Shown piece by piece: positions 41,855-52,057 of a DNA stretch of 64,000 nt. Origin of the DNA: Pseudomonas entomophila L48 (lineage in GTDB: Bacteria > Pseudomonadota > Gammaproteobacteria > Pseudomonadales > Pseudomonadaceae). The stretch spans positions 3,802,501-3,866,500 of the forward strand of contig NC_008027.1 in NCBI RefSeq assembly GCF_000026105.1. The letters are read 5' to 3'. Under the pieces are notes generated by a model. The model saw nothing but the letters and a program-made list of their open reading frames with translations, was not told the origin of the DNA and did no database searches. The translations under genes and the position numbers were made by a program. Within the stretch, counting starts at the first letter, position 1. Each line of letters starts with the position of its first letter.

Positions 41855-43687
41855 GTGATACGTCCCCTCCTGCTGTCCCTCAGCCTGGCCTTGAGCTTCC
41901 CCGCCGTCGCGATGGTGAGCGAAAGCCACGGATACGCGCAGTTCGGCACGCTCAAGTACCCGGCCACCTTCACCCACTTCGACTGGGTCAACCCGCAAGC
42001 CCCGAAAGGTGGCACCTTGCGGGCCATGGCGTTCGGCACCTTCGACACGCTCAACCCCTACACGTTCAAGGGTTCGAGCCCGGTCACCACGCCCAACTTC
42101 CTGCAGTACGGCATCAGCGAGCTGAACGAGACGCTGATGGTCGGCACCGGCATGTACGACCCCTCTGGCGACGAACCCACCTCCAGCTACGGCCTGATCG
42201 CCCGCTCGGTCGAGTACAGCGAGGATCGCAGCTGGGTGGTGTTCAACCTGCGCCCTGAAGCGCGCTTCCACGACGGCACGCCGATCACCGCCGCCGACGT
42301 CGCCTTCAGCTACCGCACCCTGCTCAAGGACGGCCACCCGATCTACCGCACCAACCTGCAGGAAGTGGCCCGGGTCGACATCCTCAACCCGCTGCGCATC
42401 CGCTTCGTGTTCAAGCGCGCCGGCAACCCGCTGCTGATCCTGCGCCTGGGCGAAATGCCGGTGCTGCCCAAGCACTACTGGGCCAAGCGCGACTTCAAGG
42501 CCACCACCTTCGAGCCGCCGCTGGGCAGCGGCCCCTACCGCATCACCGAGGTGCAACCGGGCCGGCGCGTGGTGTTCGAGCGGGTCAAGGACTACTGGGG
42601 CAAGGACCTGGCCGTGAACCGCGGCAAGTACAACTTCAACCGCGTCGAATACGAGTTCTACCGTGACGCCACCGTGGCCTTCGAAGCGTTCAAGGCCGGC
42701 GAATTCGACATCTATATCGAGCACCAAGCGAAGAACTGGGCCAACGGCTACACCTTCCCCGCCGTGCGCCGGGGCGAGGTGATCAAGGCGCAGATCCCGC
42801 ACCAGATCCCCACGCAGACCCAAGGCCTGTTCATGAACAGCCGCCGTGCCGCGTTCAGCGACCCACGGGTACGCCAGGCGCTGGGCTTGATGCTCGACTT
42901 CGAATGGACCAACCGCGCCCTGTTCAATGGCGCCTACCGGCGCGCCACCAGCTACTACCCCAACAGCGAGTTCACCGCCAGCGGCCTGCCCACCGGCAAG
43001 GAGTGGCTGCTGCTCAAGCCGTTCCGCGACCAGTTGCCCGAAAAGCTGTTCACCCAGCCCTACCAGGTCAGCCACACCGACGGCAGCGGCATCAGCCGCC
43101 CGGCCCTGCGCCAGGCCCTCGACCTGTTCGCCCAGGCCGGCTGGAAGCTCAACGGCCAGCGCCTGGTGGACAGCAAGGGCCAGCAGTTCCGCATGGAACT
43201 GCTGTTGGTGAACCCCAACCTCGAACGCATCCTGCAACCTTATGTCGAAAATCTGGCCAGCATCGGCATCGACGCGCGCTTGCGCACAGTCGACCGCGCC
43301 CAGTACAAACAACGGCTCGACCAGTTCGATTTCGACATGATCCTGATGACCCTGAACCAGACCCTGAGCCCGGGCCTCGAACAGTGGCTGTACTTCCACT
43401 CAAGCCAGGCCGCCACCAAGGGCAGCAAGAACTATGCTGGCGTGAAGGACCCGGTGGTCGACCACCTGCTCGACACCCTGCTCGCCGCCCGCAGCCGCGA
43501 TGACCAGATCGCCGCCGCGCGCGCCCTGGACCGCGTGCTCTCATGGCAGTACTACATGATCCCCAACTGGTACCTCGACAATCACCGCCTGGCCTACCGC
43601 AACCGGTTCGCCTTCGTCACCACGCCGCCCTACACCCTCGGGCTGAACAGCTGGTGGATCAAGAAGACTTCGGAGAAAGCCAAATGA
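41855..43687 (+). CDS. nppA1: ABC transporter peptide-binding protein, first copy (NppA1/YejA-like)
   Basis: A 610-residue periplasmic binding protein of solute-binding family 5 (DppA/OppA/YejA), with signal peptide MIRPLLLSLSLALSFPAVA. The start is GTG 41855; the ribosome site is weak. Motifs are [24 protein letters not shown] and VRQALGLMLDFEWTN. It heads a five-gene operon with two binding proteins, two permeases and a fused ATPase. In P. aeruginosa the same arrangement is NppA1A2BCD, which takes up peptidyl-nucleoside antibiotics; YejABEF of E. coli imports microcin C. The last 4 bp overlap the next gene. Confidence 0.88.
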   Translation: MIRPLLLSLSLALSFPAVAMVSESHGYAQFGTLKYPATFTHFDWVNPQAPKGGTLRAMAFGTFDTLNPYTFKGSSPVTTPNFLQYGISELNETLMVGTGMYDPSGDEPTSSYGLIARSVEYSEDRSWVVFNLRPEARFHDGTPITAADVAFSYRTLLKDGHPIYRTNLQEVARVDILNPLRIRFVFKRAGNPLLILRLGEMPVLPKHYWAKRDFKATTFEPPLGSGPYRITEVQPGRRVVFERVKDYWGKDLAVNRGKYNFNRVEYEFYRDATVAFEAFKAGEFDIYIEHQAKNWANGYTFPAVRRGEVIKAQIPHQIPTQTQGLFMNSRRAAFSDPRVRQALGLMLDFEWTNRALFNGAYRRATSYYPNSEFTASGLPTGKEWLLLKPFRDQLPEKLFTQPYQVSHTDGSGISRPALRQALDLFAQAGWKLNGQRLVDSKGQQFRMELLLVNPNLERILQPYVENLASIGIDARLRTVDRAQYKQRLDQFDFDMILMTLNQTLSPGLEQWLYFHSSQAATKGSKNYAGVKDPVVDHLLDTLLAARSRDDQIAAARALDRVLSWQYYMIPNWYLDNHRLAYRNRFAFVTTPPYTLGLNSWWIKKTSEKAK

Positions 43688-45516
43688 CGCCGACCCTGCG
43701 CCGCCTGGCCGCCAGCCTGCTGCTGGCCTGCCTCACGCTCCCGGCCGTTGCCGCCCCGCAACACGCCCTGACGCTGTATGGCGAAGCGCCGAAATACCCG
43801 GCCAACTTCCAGCACTTCGACTTCGTCAACCCCGACGCCCCCAAAGGTGGCACCTTCCGCCAGTCCAGCTTCGGCGGCTTCGACAGCCTCAACCCGTTCA
43901 TCAACAAGGGCGTGCCCGCCGACAACGTCGGCAGCATCTACGACACCCTGATGCGCCAGAGCCTGGACGAGCCCTTCACCGAGTACGGCCTGGTGGCCGG
44001 CAAGATCGAAAAGGCCCCCGACAACAGCTGGGTGCGCTTCTACCTGCGCCCCGAGGCGCGCTTCCACGACGGCCACCCGATGCGCGCCGAGGACGTGGTG
44101 TTCACCTTCAACGCCCTGATCAAGGACGGCGCGCCGCTGTACCGCCAGTACTACGCCGACGTCGCCGAAGTGGTCGCCGAAGACCCGCTCAAGGTGCTGT
44201 TCAAGTTCAAGCACACCAACAACCGCGAATTGCCGCTGATCCTCGGCCAACTTCCGGTGCTGCCCAAGCACTGGTATGCAAACCGCGACTTCAACCGTGG
44301 CAACCTGGAAATACCGCTCGGCAGCGGCCCGTACAAGGTCGCCGAGGTGAAGGCCGGCCGCTCGATCCGCTACGAGCGCGTGAAGGACTACTGGGCCAAG
44401 GACCTGCCGATCAACCGCGGCTTCTACAACTTCGACGTGATGACCTTCGACTCCTACCGCGACAACACCGTCGCCCTCGAAGCGCTCAAGGCCGGCCAGT
44501 TCGACTACGCCCTGGAAGTCAGCGCGAAGAACTGGGCCACCGCCTACGACGTGCCCGCCGTGCGCGACGGCCGGCTGATCAAGGAAGAAATCCCCAACGG
44601 CAACCCGGTGGGCATGCAGGGCTTCATCTTCAACCTGCGCAAACCCATGTTCCAGGACGCCCGCGTGCGCCAGGCCATCAGCCTGCTGATGGACTTCGAG
44701 TGGACCAACAAGCAGCTGTTCAACGGCGCCTACACCCGCACCGGCAGCTACTTCGAGAACTCCGAGATGGCCGCCAGCGGCCTGCCCACGCCCGCCGAAC
44801 TGAAGATCCTCGAACCGCTGCGCGGCAAGGTGCCCGACGCGGTGTTCAACAGCGCCTTCCACAACCCCGTCACCGACGGCAGCGGCATGATCCGCGACCA
44901 GCAGCGCCAGGCCTACAAACTGTTGCAGGAAGCCGGCTGGAAGATCGTCGACGACAAGATGGTCGACAAGGACGGCAAGCCGCTGACCATCGAGTTCCTG
45001 CTGGCCCAGACCCAGTTCGAGCGCGTGCTGCTGCCGTTCAAGCGCAACCTCGCGGACCTGGGCATCAACCTCGAGATCCGCCGCGTGGACGTGTCGCAGT
45101 ACATCACCCGCCTGCGCTCGCGGGACTACGACATGATCGTCGGCGGTTTCTCGCAATCGAACTCGCCCGGCAACGAGCAGCGCGAGTACTGGAACAGCGC
45201 CGCCGCCGACAACCCCGGCAGCCGCAACTTCATCGGCCTGCGCGACCCCGCCATCGACCAACTGGTTGAAGAACTGATCAACGCCGATTCGCGCCAGAGC
45301 CTGGTTGACCACTGCCGCGCCCTGGACCGGGTGCTGCTGTGGGGCTACTACGTGATCCCCAACTGGCACATCAAGACCTCCCGCGTGGCCTACTGGAACC
45401 ACATCGGCCACCCCGCTGTGTCGCCCAAGTACGACATCGGCATCGACACCTGGTGGATCAAACCCAACGTGACGCCCGCCGTGAGCACAGCCCCAGCCGC
45501 AGAAGAGGCCCACTGA
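43684..45516 (+). CDS. nppA2: ABC transporter peptide-binding protein, second copy (NppA2/YejA)
   Basis: A 610-residue paralogue of the preceding protein, with signal peptide ending [11 protein letters not shown] 43684 overlaps the stop of the first copy. It shares [45 protein letters not shown] and the C-terminal [14 protein letters not shown] motifs. Two non-identical binding proteins feeding one transporter suggests two classes of oligopeptide-like ligand. Confidence 0.9.
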   Translation: MTPTLRRLAASLLLACLTLPAVAAPQHALTLYGEAPKYPANFQHFDFVNPDAPKGGTFRQSSFGGFDSLNPFINKGVPADNVGSIYDTLMRQSLDEPFTEYGLVAGKIEKAPDNSWVRFYLRPEARFHDGHPMRAEDVVFTFNALIKDGAPLYRQYYADVAEVVAEDPLKVLFKFKHTNNRELPLILGQLPVLPKHWYANRDFNRGNLEIPLGSGPYKVAEVKAGRSIRYERVKDYWAKDLPINRGFYNFDVMTFDSYRDNTVALEALKAGQFDYALEVSAKNWATAYDVPAVRDGRLIKEEIPNGNPVGMQGFIFNLRKPMFQDARVRQAISLLMDFEWTNKQLFNGAYTRTGSYFENSEMAASGLPTPAELKILEPLRGKVPDAVFNSAFHNPVTDGSGMIRDQQRQAYKLLQEAGWKIVDDKMVDKDGKPLTIEFLLAQTQFERVLLPFKRNLADLGINLEIRRVDVSQYITRLRSRDYDMIVGGFSQSNSPGNEQREYWNSAAADNPGSRNFIGLRDPAIDQLVEELINADSRQSLVDHCRALDRVLLWGYYVIPNWHIKTSRVAYWNHIGHPAVSPKYDIGIDTWWIKPNVTPAVSTAPAAEEAH

Positions 45517-45517
45517 C

Positions 45518-46591
45518 ATGCTGGCCTATATCCTGCGGCGCCTGCTGCTGATCATCCCGACCCTGTTCGGCATCCTCATCATCAACTTCATCATCGTTCA
45601 GGCCGCCCCTGGTGGCCCGGTCGAGCAGATGATCGCCAAGCTCGAAGGCTTCGACGGTGCCACCAGCCGCATTGCCGGTGGCGGCGCCGAAGTGTCGGTG
45701 GCCGGCTCCAACTACCGCGGCGCGCAAGGCCTGGACCCGGCGCTGATCGCCGAGATCGAGCGCATGTATGGCTTCGACAAGTCGGCGCCCGAGCGGCTGT
45801 GGATCATGGTCAAGAACTACGCCCAGCTGGACTTTGGCAACAGCTTCTTCCGCGACGCCAAGGTCATCGACCTGATCGCCGAGAAGATGCCCGTGTCCAT
45901 CTCGCTTGGGCTATGGAGCACGCTGATCATGTACCTGGTGTCGATCCCCCTGGGGATCGCCAAGGCCGTGCGCCACGGCAGCCATTTCGACGTGTGGACC
46001 AGCTCGGCGATCATCGTCGGCTACGCCATCCCCGCATTCCTGTTCGCCATCCTGCTGATCGTGCTGTTCGCCGGCGGCAGCTACTTCGACTGGTTCCCGC
46101 TGCGCGGGCTGACCTCCAACAACTTCGACGAGCTGAGCACCACCGGCAAGGTGCTCGACTACTTCTGGCACCTGGTGCTGCCCATCACCGCGCTGGTGAT
46201 CGGCAACTTCGCCACCATGACCCTGCTGACCAAGAACAGCTTCCTCGACGAGATCAACAAGCAGTACGTGGTCACCGCCAAGGCCAAGGGCCTGAGCCGT
46301 TCGCGGGTGCTGTACGGCCACGTGTTCCGCAACGCCATGCTGCTGGTGATCGCCGGCTTCCCCTCGGCGTTCATCGGCATCTTCTTCACCGGTTCCTTGT
46401 TGATCGAGGTGATCTTCAGCCTCGACGGCCTGGGCCTGATGAGTTTCGAAGCGGCGATCAACCGCGACTACCCGGTGGTGTTCGGCACCTTGTTCATCTT
46501 CACCCTGCTCGGTCTTGTGGTGAAGCTGATCGGCGACCTCACCTACACCCTGGTCGATCCCCGCATCGACTTCGCCAGCCGGGAGCACTGA
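45518..46591 (+). CDS. nppB: ABC transporter permease YejB/NppB
   Basis: A 357-residue inner-membrane permease with about six helices, starting [20 protein letters not shown], typical of the DppB/OppB group. An extra periplasmic loop after the first helix (about 40-90) is typical of YejB. The EAA loop for ATPase contact is around [20 protein letters not shown]. It begins one base after the nppA2 stop. Confidence 0.93.
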   Translation: MLAYILRRLLLIIPTLFGILIINFIIVQAAPGGPVEQMIAKLEGFDGATSRIAGGGAEVSVAGSNYRGAQGLDPALIAEIERMYGFDKSAPERLWIMVKNYAQLDFGNSFFRDAKVIDLIAEKMPVSISLGLWSTLIMYLVSIPLGIAKAVRHGSHFDVWTSSAIIVGYAIPAFLFAILLIVLFAGGSYFDWFPLRGLTSNNFDELSTTGKVLDYFWHLVLPITALVIGNFATMTLLTKNSFLDEINKQYVVTAKAKGLSRSRVLYGHVFRNAMLLVIAGFPSAFIGIFFTGSLLIEVIFSLDGLGLMSFEAAINRDYPVVFGTLFIFTLLGLVVKLIGDLTYTLVDPRIDFASREH

Positions 46592-46592
46592 C

Positions 46593-47612
46593 ATGGCCCT
46601 GTCCCCCCTCAATCGCCGGCGCTTCGAGCGCTTCAAGGCCAACCGCCGCGGCTGGTGGTCGCTGTGGATCTTCCTGGTGCTGTTCGTGCTGAGCCTGGGC
46701 GCCGAGTTCATCGCCAACGACAAGCCGATTGCCGTGCGCTACGACGGCGCGTGGTACTTCCCCGCCTTCAAGCGCTACCCCGAGACCACCTTCGGCGGCG
46801 AGTTCCCGCTGGAGGCCAACTACAAGAGCCCGTACATCCGCGAGCTGCTGGAGAAGAAGGACGCCTTCGTGCTGTGGGCGCCGATCCCCTACAGCTACCA
46901 GAGCATCAACTACGACCTGAAGGTGCCGGCCCCCGCGCCGCCCTCCACCGACAACCTGCTGGGCACCGACGACCAGGGCCGCGACGTGCTGGCCCGGGTG
47001 ATCTACGGCTTCCGTATCTCGGTGCTGTTCGCCCTGACGCTGACCATCGCCAGCTCCATCGTCGGCGTGATCGCCGGCGCCTTGCAGGGCTTCTACGGCG
47101 GCTGGGTGGACCTGGCCGGCCAGCGCTTCCTGGAGATCTGGTCCGGCCTGCCGGTGCTGTACCTGCTGATCATCCTTGCCAGCTTCGTGCAGCCCAACTT
47201 CTGGTGGTTGCTGGGCATCATGCTGCTGTTCTCGTGGATGAGCCTGGTGGACGTGGTGCGTGCCGAGTTCCTGCGTGGGCGCAACCTCGAGTACGTGCGC
47301 GCCGCCCGCGCGCTGGGCATGCGCAACGGCCCGATCATGTTCCGGCATATCCTGCCCAACGCCATGATCTCGACCATGACCTTCATGCCGTTCATCCTCA
47401 CCGGCGCCATCGGCACCCTCACCGCCCTGGACTTCTTAGGCTTCGGCCTGCCTGCCGGCTCGCCGTCGCTGGGCGAGCTGGTGGCCCAGGGCAAGTCCAA
47501 CCTGCAAGCCCCCTGGCTGGGCATCAGCGCCTTCGCCGTGCTGGCGGTGATGCTGAGCCTGCTGGTATTCATCGGCGAATCCGCCCGCGACGCCTTCGAC
47601 CCGAGGAAATGA
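46593..47612 (+). CDS. nppC: ABC transporter permease YejE/NppC
   Basis: A 339-residue permease of the DppC/OppC group. The N-terminus (RRRFERFKANRRGWWSLWIF) precedes helix 1, and a long periplasmic segment follows with LGTDDQGRDVLARVIYGFRI, the group signature. The EAA loop is EYVRAARALGMRNGPIMFRH. It begins one base after nppB and ends one base before nppD. Confidence 0.93.
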   Translation: MALSPLNRRRFERFKANRRGWWSLWIFLVLFVLSLGAEFIANDKPIAVRYDGAWYFPAFKRYPETTFGGEFPLEANYKSPYIRELLEKKDAFVLWAPIPYSYQSINYDLKVPAPAPPSTDNLLGTDDQGRDVLARVIYGFRISVLFALTLTIASSIVGVIAGALQGFYGGWVDLAGQRFLEIWSGLPVLYLLIILASFVQPNFWWLLGIMLLFSWMSLVDVVRAEFLRGRNLEYVRAARALGMRNGPIMFRHILPNAMISTMTFMPFILTGAIGTLTALDFLGFGLPAGSPSLGELVAQGKSNLQAPWLGISAFAVLAVMLSLLVFIGESARDAFDPRK

Positions 47613-47613
47613 C

Positions 47614-49224
47614 ATGAGCCAAGACACCCTGATCGAAGTCCGCGACCTGGCGGTGGAGTTCGTCACTGGCGAGCAGGTCAACCGCGTGGTCGACGGCATC
47701 AGCTTCGACATCCGCAAGGGCGAGACCCTGGCCCTGGTCGGTGAAAGCGGCTCGGGCAAGTCGGTGACCGCGCATTCGATTCTGCGCCTGCTGCCCTACC
47801 CGCTGGCGCGGCATCCTTCCGGCACCATCCAGTACGGCGGCAAGGACCTGCTGCACCTGGGCGAGAAACCCATGCAACGGATTCGCGGCAACCGCATTGC
47901 GATGATCTTCCAGGAGCCGATGACCTCGCTGAACCCGCTGCACAGCATCGAGAAGCAGATCAATGAGATTCTGTTGCTGCACAAGGGGCTGACCGGCAAG
48001 GCCGCCACGGCGCGCACGCTGGAGCTGCTGGAGCTGGTTGGTATTCCCGAGCCGAAGAAGCGCCTGAAAGCCCTGCCCCATGAGCTGTCCGGTGGCCAGC
48101 GCCAGCGGGTGATGATCGCCATGGCCCTGGCCAACGAGCCCGAACTGTTGATCGCCGACGAGCCCACCACGGCGCTCGACGTGACCGTGCAGTTGAAGAT
48201 TCTCGACCTGCTCAAGGAGCTTCAAGCGCGCTTGGGGATGGCCCTGCTGCTGATCAGCCACGACCTCAACCTGGTGCGCCGCATCGCCCACCGCGTGTGC
48301 GTGATGCAGTGCGGCAAGATCGTCGAGCAGGCCAATTGCGCCACGCTGTTCAGCAAGCCGCAGCATCCGTATACGCAGATGCTGATCAACGCCGAGCCCA
48401 GCGGCGCGCCTGCCGCGAATGCCGAAGGGGCGCCGTTGCTGGAGGTGAAGGACCTGAAGGTGTGGTTCCCGATCAAGAAGGGGCTGCTGCGCCGGACCGT
48501 AGACCATGTAAAGGCCGTGGATGGGGTGAACTTCAGCCTGCCACAGGGGCAGACGCTCGGGATCGTTGGCGAGAGTGGGTCGGGCAAGTCCACCTTGGGA
48601 CTAGCCATCCTGCGGTTGATTTCCAGCCAGGGTGGTATTCGCTTCCATGGGCAGAATCTTGAAGGGCTGAACCAGAAGGCCGTGCGGCCGCTGCGGCGGG
48701 AGATGCAGGTGGTGTTTCAGGATCCCTTTGGCAGCCTGAGCCCGCGCATGTGCGTGGCGGATATCGTTGGCGAAGGATTACGGATTCACAAGATCGGCAC
48801 GCCGGCTGAGCAGGAAGCGGCGATTATCGCGGCGCTTGAGGAAGTGGGGCTGGATCCGCGGACGCGCCATCGGTATCCCCATGAGTTTTCTGGGGGGCAG
48901 CGGCAGCGGATTGCGATTGCCCGGGCGTTGGTGTTGAAGCCTGCGTTGATTTTGCTGGATGAGCCTACCTCGGCGCTGGATCGGACGGTGCAGCGGCAGG
49001 TGGTTGAGTTGCTGCGGAATTTGCAGGTTAAGTACAACCTCACCTACCTGTTCATCAGCCATGACCTGGCGGTGGTGAAGGCGTTGAGTCATCAGTTGAT
49101 GGTGATCAAGCATGGGCAGGTGGTGGAACAGGGGGATGCGGGGGCTATATTTCATGAGCCGAAGCATGGGTATACGAGGCAGTTGTTGCAAGCGGCGTTT
49201 TTGGAGAGTGCGCCATCTGCTTGA
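47614..49224 (+). CDS. nppD: ABC transporter ATPase YejF/NppD (two fused domains)
   Basis: A 536-residue protein with two complete ATPase domains. Walker A is GESGSGKS near residues 43 and 319; the signature is LSGGQRQRV near 158 and FSGGQRQRI near 425; Walker B is LLIADEPTT and LILLDEPTS. It powers the peptide importer. Odd feature: codon use changes within the gene, with mainly C-ending codons in the first half and many G- and T-ending codons from about 48350 on. It ends the operon and borders the accessory region. Confidence 0.93.
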   Translation: MSQDTLIEVRDLAVEFVTGEQVNRVVDGISFDIRKGETLALVGESGSGKSVTAHSILRLLPYPLARHPSGTIQYGGKDLLHLGEKPMQRIRGNRIAMIFQEPMTSLNPLHSIEKQINEILLLHKGLTGKAATARTLELLELVGIPEPKKRLKALPHELSGGQRQRVMIAMALANEPELLIADEPTTALDVTVQLKILDLLKELQARLGMALLLISHDLNLVRRIAHRVCVMQCGKIVEQANCATLFSKPQHPYTQMLINAEPSGAPAANAEGAPLLEVKDLKVWFPIKKGLLRRTVDHVKAVDGVNFSLPQGQTLGIVGESGSGKSTLGLAILRLISSQGGIRFHGQNLEGLNQKAVRPLRREMQVVFQDPFGSLSPRMCVADIVGEGLRIHKIGTPAEQEAAIIAALEEVGLDPRTRHRYPHEFSGGQRQRIAIARALVLKPALILLDEPTSALDRTVQRQVVELLRNLQVKYNLTYLFISHDLAVVKALSHQLMVIKHGQVVEQGDAGAIFHEPKHGYTRQLLQAAFLESAPSA

Positions 49225-49387
49225 TTGACAAAAAAGGGGCGTACCGCATTGAAAGCTAGCCAACAATAGCTATCCTATGGAAATCGAAAGCTAAAAACTT
49301 GCCATCGGCAATCGCCCCAAAACCACAAACCACCCATATAGTAAATAGCAAAAAATTTCGAACAGCTTACTTCTCAGCGAGGGATCC

Positions 49388-51214
49388 ATGAGACTTAAGA
49401 CAATAGCGATAAAAAATTTTCGCTGCTATTCGGAAAAAGTAACCATCCCAATTGAAGACCTCACTACCATTATCGGGAAAAACGATATAGGCAAATCTTC
49501 AATTCTTGAGGCTTTAGAGATATTTTTCAACAACGAAACCATCACCATAGAACAAGGCGACGCCAACATCTCCTCAGAGGATAAATCTGTAGAGATATGC
49601 TGCGAATTTGAAAACCTGCCAACCCCTATAAGCTTAGACTCGGGAGCTGAAACCTCCCTATCAGAGGAGTACCTTCTCTCTTCAGAAGGCACCCTAAAGA
49701 TTCAAAAAATATTTAATTGCAACAACAAAAAAGTCACCGAAGAAATCTTTATAATTGCCCAACACCCATCAACAAAAGGATTTGAAAATCTACTCGAACT
49801 TAAAGAGAAGGATCTACAAGCAAGGATAAAAGAGCTAAAACTGGACACTCCTCTCAAAGGCAATCCAGGCATGCGCAAAGCCTTATGGGCCGCAGCCGGA
49901 GATCTCCAACTTTCAGAAACAGCGATACCCACAGGCAAAGCCAAAGAGGATACAAAGCGAATTTGGGAACAAATTGAAATTCATCTGCCTTTATTTGCTT
50001 TGTTCCAAAGTGACAGAAGTAGCCGTGACTCTGACACAGAAGTCCAGAGCCCGATGAAAGCGGCAATTTCCGCAGCAATAGCTGAAGTCCAAGATGATAT
50101 AGCCAACATCCAAAAGAAAGTACAAGAAAAAGCGGAAGAAATAGCCCACAGAACCCACGAAGCGCTTAAAACCCTTGACATTAACTTAGCTAACGAACTG
50201 ACACCAGAATTCAGTGCCCCCTCTCCCGCCAAATGGACAGGATTATTTTCAATCGGTTTAAACACTGACTCAGGGATACCCCTAAACAAACGTGGAAGCG
50301 GCGTGCGTCGATTGGTACTCGTAAGCTTCTTCAAGGCCGAAGCAGAGCGACGACTGAAAAGTGGAAGCCGCCGCAGTATCATTTATGCCATCGAAGAGCC
50401 GGAAACCGCGCAACACCCCAACAATCAAAGACTGTTGATTGAATCATTCAAGTCACTCTCAACCGAACCAGGCTGTCAGGTCATACTAACAACACACAGT
50501 CCTGGTTTCGCAGCTCAGCTACCAAGCGACAGCATACGATTTGTCACTAGATGCTCAGAGACTAACAAACCAATTATTTCTATCGGAGCAGATGCTTATG
50601 GACCTGTAGCGGAGGCGTTAGGCGTCACGCCTGATAGCAGAGTTCAGGTTTTACTTTGCGTAGAGGGCCCAACGGATGTGGCGTGCATTAAAGCACTAAG
50701 CAAAGCACTACACAGCGCGGACCAAAACTTAGTAAATCTAGACACCGAAGAGCGCGTTGCCTTTGTTGTACTAGGCGGCTCTACTCTTCAACACTGGGTA
50801 AATCAACATTATCTAAGAACATTAAACAAGCCAGAAGTCCACATCTATGATGGAGACGTTGCGGACTACAGAGACTCCGTGACCCAAATAAATCAACGGA
50901 CCGATGGATCCTGGGGAGCCATAACCTTGAAGCACGAGATAGAAAGCTATCTCCACTCAACGGCTATTGCTCAAGCTTTTGGTGTAAACATCCAGGTAAC
51001 AGACCAGCCAGTTAACGGAAAAGCCACGCCAAAAGTATTTTCAGAAGCGTATTCACTCCAGCAAGGTTTTGGTGCTCCTATGAGGGACTCAACAGCAAAA
51101 AAACTTCTTGCAAACAAAGCATTTCCTTGCATGACAGCCGCCATGATTCAACAGAGAGATCCGGCTGGCGAGGTGGAAGGTTGGTTCAGAAGAATTGGCC
51201 AAATGTTACGATGA
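49388..51214 (+). CDS. OLD-family ATPase-TOPRIM nuclease-like protein, candidate phage defence
   Basis: A 608-residue protein. The N-terminal ATPase has Walker A GKNDIGKS (residues 30-37), a coiled coil (about 225-260), a signature-like KRGSGVRRL (301-309), Walker B AIEEPE (334-339) and H-loop TTHSP (368-372). The C-terminal TOPRIM-like domain has VEGPTD (Glu426), VVLGGST (460-466) and IYDGD (Asp488, Asp490), then HEIESYL (516-522). The layout is that of OLD nucleases and GajA of Gabija; HEIESYL also recalls DUF4435, the nuclease of PARIS. No GajB helicase or separate AriB gene follows. Base composition is clearly AT-richer than the neighbours, so it was probably acquired. GAGGGATCC precedes ATG 49388. 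Confidence 0.75.
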   Translation: MRLKTIAIKNFRCYSEKVTIPIEDLTTIIGKNDIGKSSILEALEIFFNNETITIEQGDANISSEDKSVEICCEFENLPTPISLDSGAETSLSEEYLLSSEGTLKIQKIFNCNNKKVTEEIFIIAQHPSTKGFENLLELKEKDLQARIKELKLDTPLKGNPGMRKALWAAAGDLQLSETAIPTGKAKEDTKRIWEQIEIHLPLFALFQSDRSSRDSDTEVQSPMKAAISAAIAEVQDDIANIQKKVQEKAEEIAHRTHEALKTLDINLANELTPEFSAPSPAKWTGLFSIGLNTDSGIPLNKRGSGVRRLVLVSFFKAEAERRLKSGSRRSIIYAIEEPETAQHPNNQRLLIESFKSLSTEPGCQVILTTHSPGFAAQLPSDSIRFVTRCSETNKPIISIGADAYGPVAEALGVTPDSRVQVLLCVEGPTDVACIKALSKALHSADQNLVNLDTEERVAFVVLGGSTLQHWVNQHYLRTLNKPEVHIYDGDVADYRDSVTQINQRTDGSWGAITLKHEIESYLHSTAIAQAFGVNIQVTDQPVNGKATPKVFSEAYSLQQGFGAPMRDSTAKKLLANKAFPCMTAAMIQQRDPAGEVEGWFRRIGQMLR

Positions 51215-51670
51215 CTTTAGATCTGAATTACATATTTTTTCAATCAAGAGTATTGGCCGCTTCTAAACAGCAGCGGCCGTTAACCAACCGAGGCAAATAA
51301 ATATTCCGGCCCGTCTTCGAGCGAACTACGCGCCCATCACACGTAGCAATCTGGCCGAAATCTCTTCGACCTGTAAGGAATCAGATTTAGCCTCTTTTTT
51401 GTAGTCCATTTCCCAAAGATAATCGGACCTCCTATTTTCCGTTGCGATCGCCCTGTCATCGCTCTAGTCTCGGCAGGTCGCTGCAAATCAGCGATCGGCT
51501 TTGACAGGCCGCGACGCGACACCTGCACTGCTTGCCCTCTATGGCGGCTGTGCATGGGGCACGCTTGCGTGCGCCGGTTTTTGTGTCCGCCGGTCTGTCA
51601 ACCTATGCATAGCTGCCACCTACCTGTTTGACAGCAGTCCGGTAGCGGCCCCATCAAAGGGCACAAAACC
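51215..51670. other. Intergenic stretch after the OLD-like gene
   Basis: A 456-bp gap without a gene. A 7-bp hairpin GGCCGCT / AGCGGCC (51255-51278) may end the OLD-like transcript, though no T-run follows. Base composition changes from AT-rich to GC-rich near 51440, which may be the edge of the acquired segment. The right 200 bp form the structured leader listed next. Confidence 0.5.
51470..51665 (+). promoter_or_regulatory. Structured leader upstream of a small Pseudomonas family gene
   Basis: Perfect hairpin GCACGC-TT-GCGTGC (51559-51572) and a larger closed structure: CCGG with CTGTCAA (51590-51601) pairs with TTGACAG and CCGG (51628-51642). The sequence between ends in AGCTGCCACC. TGTGTCCGCCGGTCTG looks like a motif I associate with leaders of many small Pseudomonas genes of this type. 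It ends six bases before the ATG of the 81-residue gene and could be a cis-acting RNA. Confidence 0.45.
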
Positions 51671-51916
51671 ATGCTGAAGATAGTTCCCGATCCACCCCAC
51701 AACCACCACTCCCTCGAAGACACCATCATCCAGGCCACCGAGTACGCCCTGTGTGCGCAGACCGTGGCGCATCAGGCTGTTCTGCTGCATCCCAAGTCGC
51801 CCGTGTCGATTCTGGTCATGGCCGCGATGCATGAAATGGAGGCGCTTCGGGTGCTGCTCGAATCGGCGTTGATTCAGGTGCAGATGCCGCAGGTGGAGCC
51901 TCGGACGTTGCATTAA
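51671..51916 (+). CDS. Small Pseudomonas family protein (DUF6124-like)
   Basis: An 81-residue protein with start MLKIVPDPPHNHHSLEDTII, followed by two amphipathic helices. The M-x-K-(V/I)-x-PDPP opening is typical of a small Pseudomonas family, usually present in many copies per genome and next to DUF3077 genes, as here. AGGG lies nine bases upstream. The function of the family is unknown. Confidence 0.65.
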   Translation: MLKIVPDPPHNHHSLEDTIIQATEYALCAQTVAHQAVLLHPKSPVSILVMAAMHEMEALRVLLESALIQVQMPQVEPRTLH

Positions 51917-51933
51917 GCCGGTATGTCGTGAGT

Positions 51934-52032
51934 TGCCTGGGCGGGCCCTGTTCGCCGGCAAGGCCGGCTCCTACGAGGGACGCGATTTGCCTGTAGGAGC
52001 CGGCCTTGCCGGCGAATGGGCCCGCCCAGGCA
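51934..52032. repeat. Long REP inverted pair
   Basis: Arms of about 40 bp (51934-51974 and 51993-52032) pair almost perfectly, one small bulge only. The inner parts are the GCCGGCAAGGCCGGCTCCTAC REP; the outer parts add GCCTGGGCGGGCCC. It lies between the two small genes. Confidence 0.85.
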
Positions 52033-52057
52033 CCGAAGATTTCAGGGAGATTGAGGC

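Noticed and set aside
39998..43399. 1,133-codon minus-strand open frame across mltD and nppA1
   Set aside because: It spans two well-supported genes and the REP pair; such long antisense frames are common in GC-rich Pseudomonas DNA.
49388..51214. Complete two-gene Gabija system
   Set aside because: No GajB-type UvrD helicase gene follows; the next genes are small unrelated proteins.
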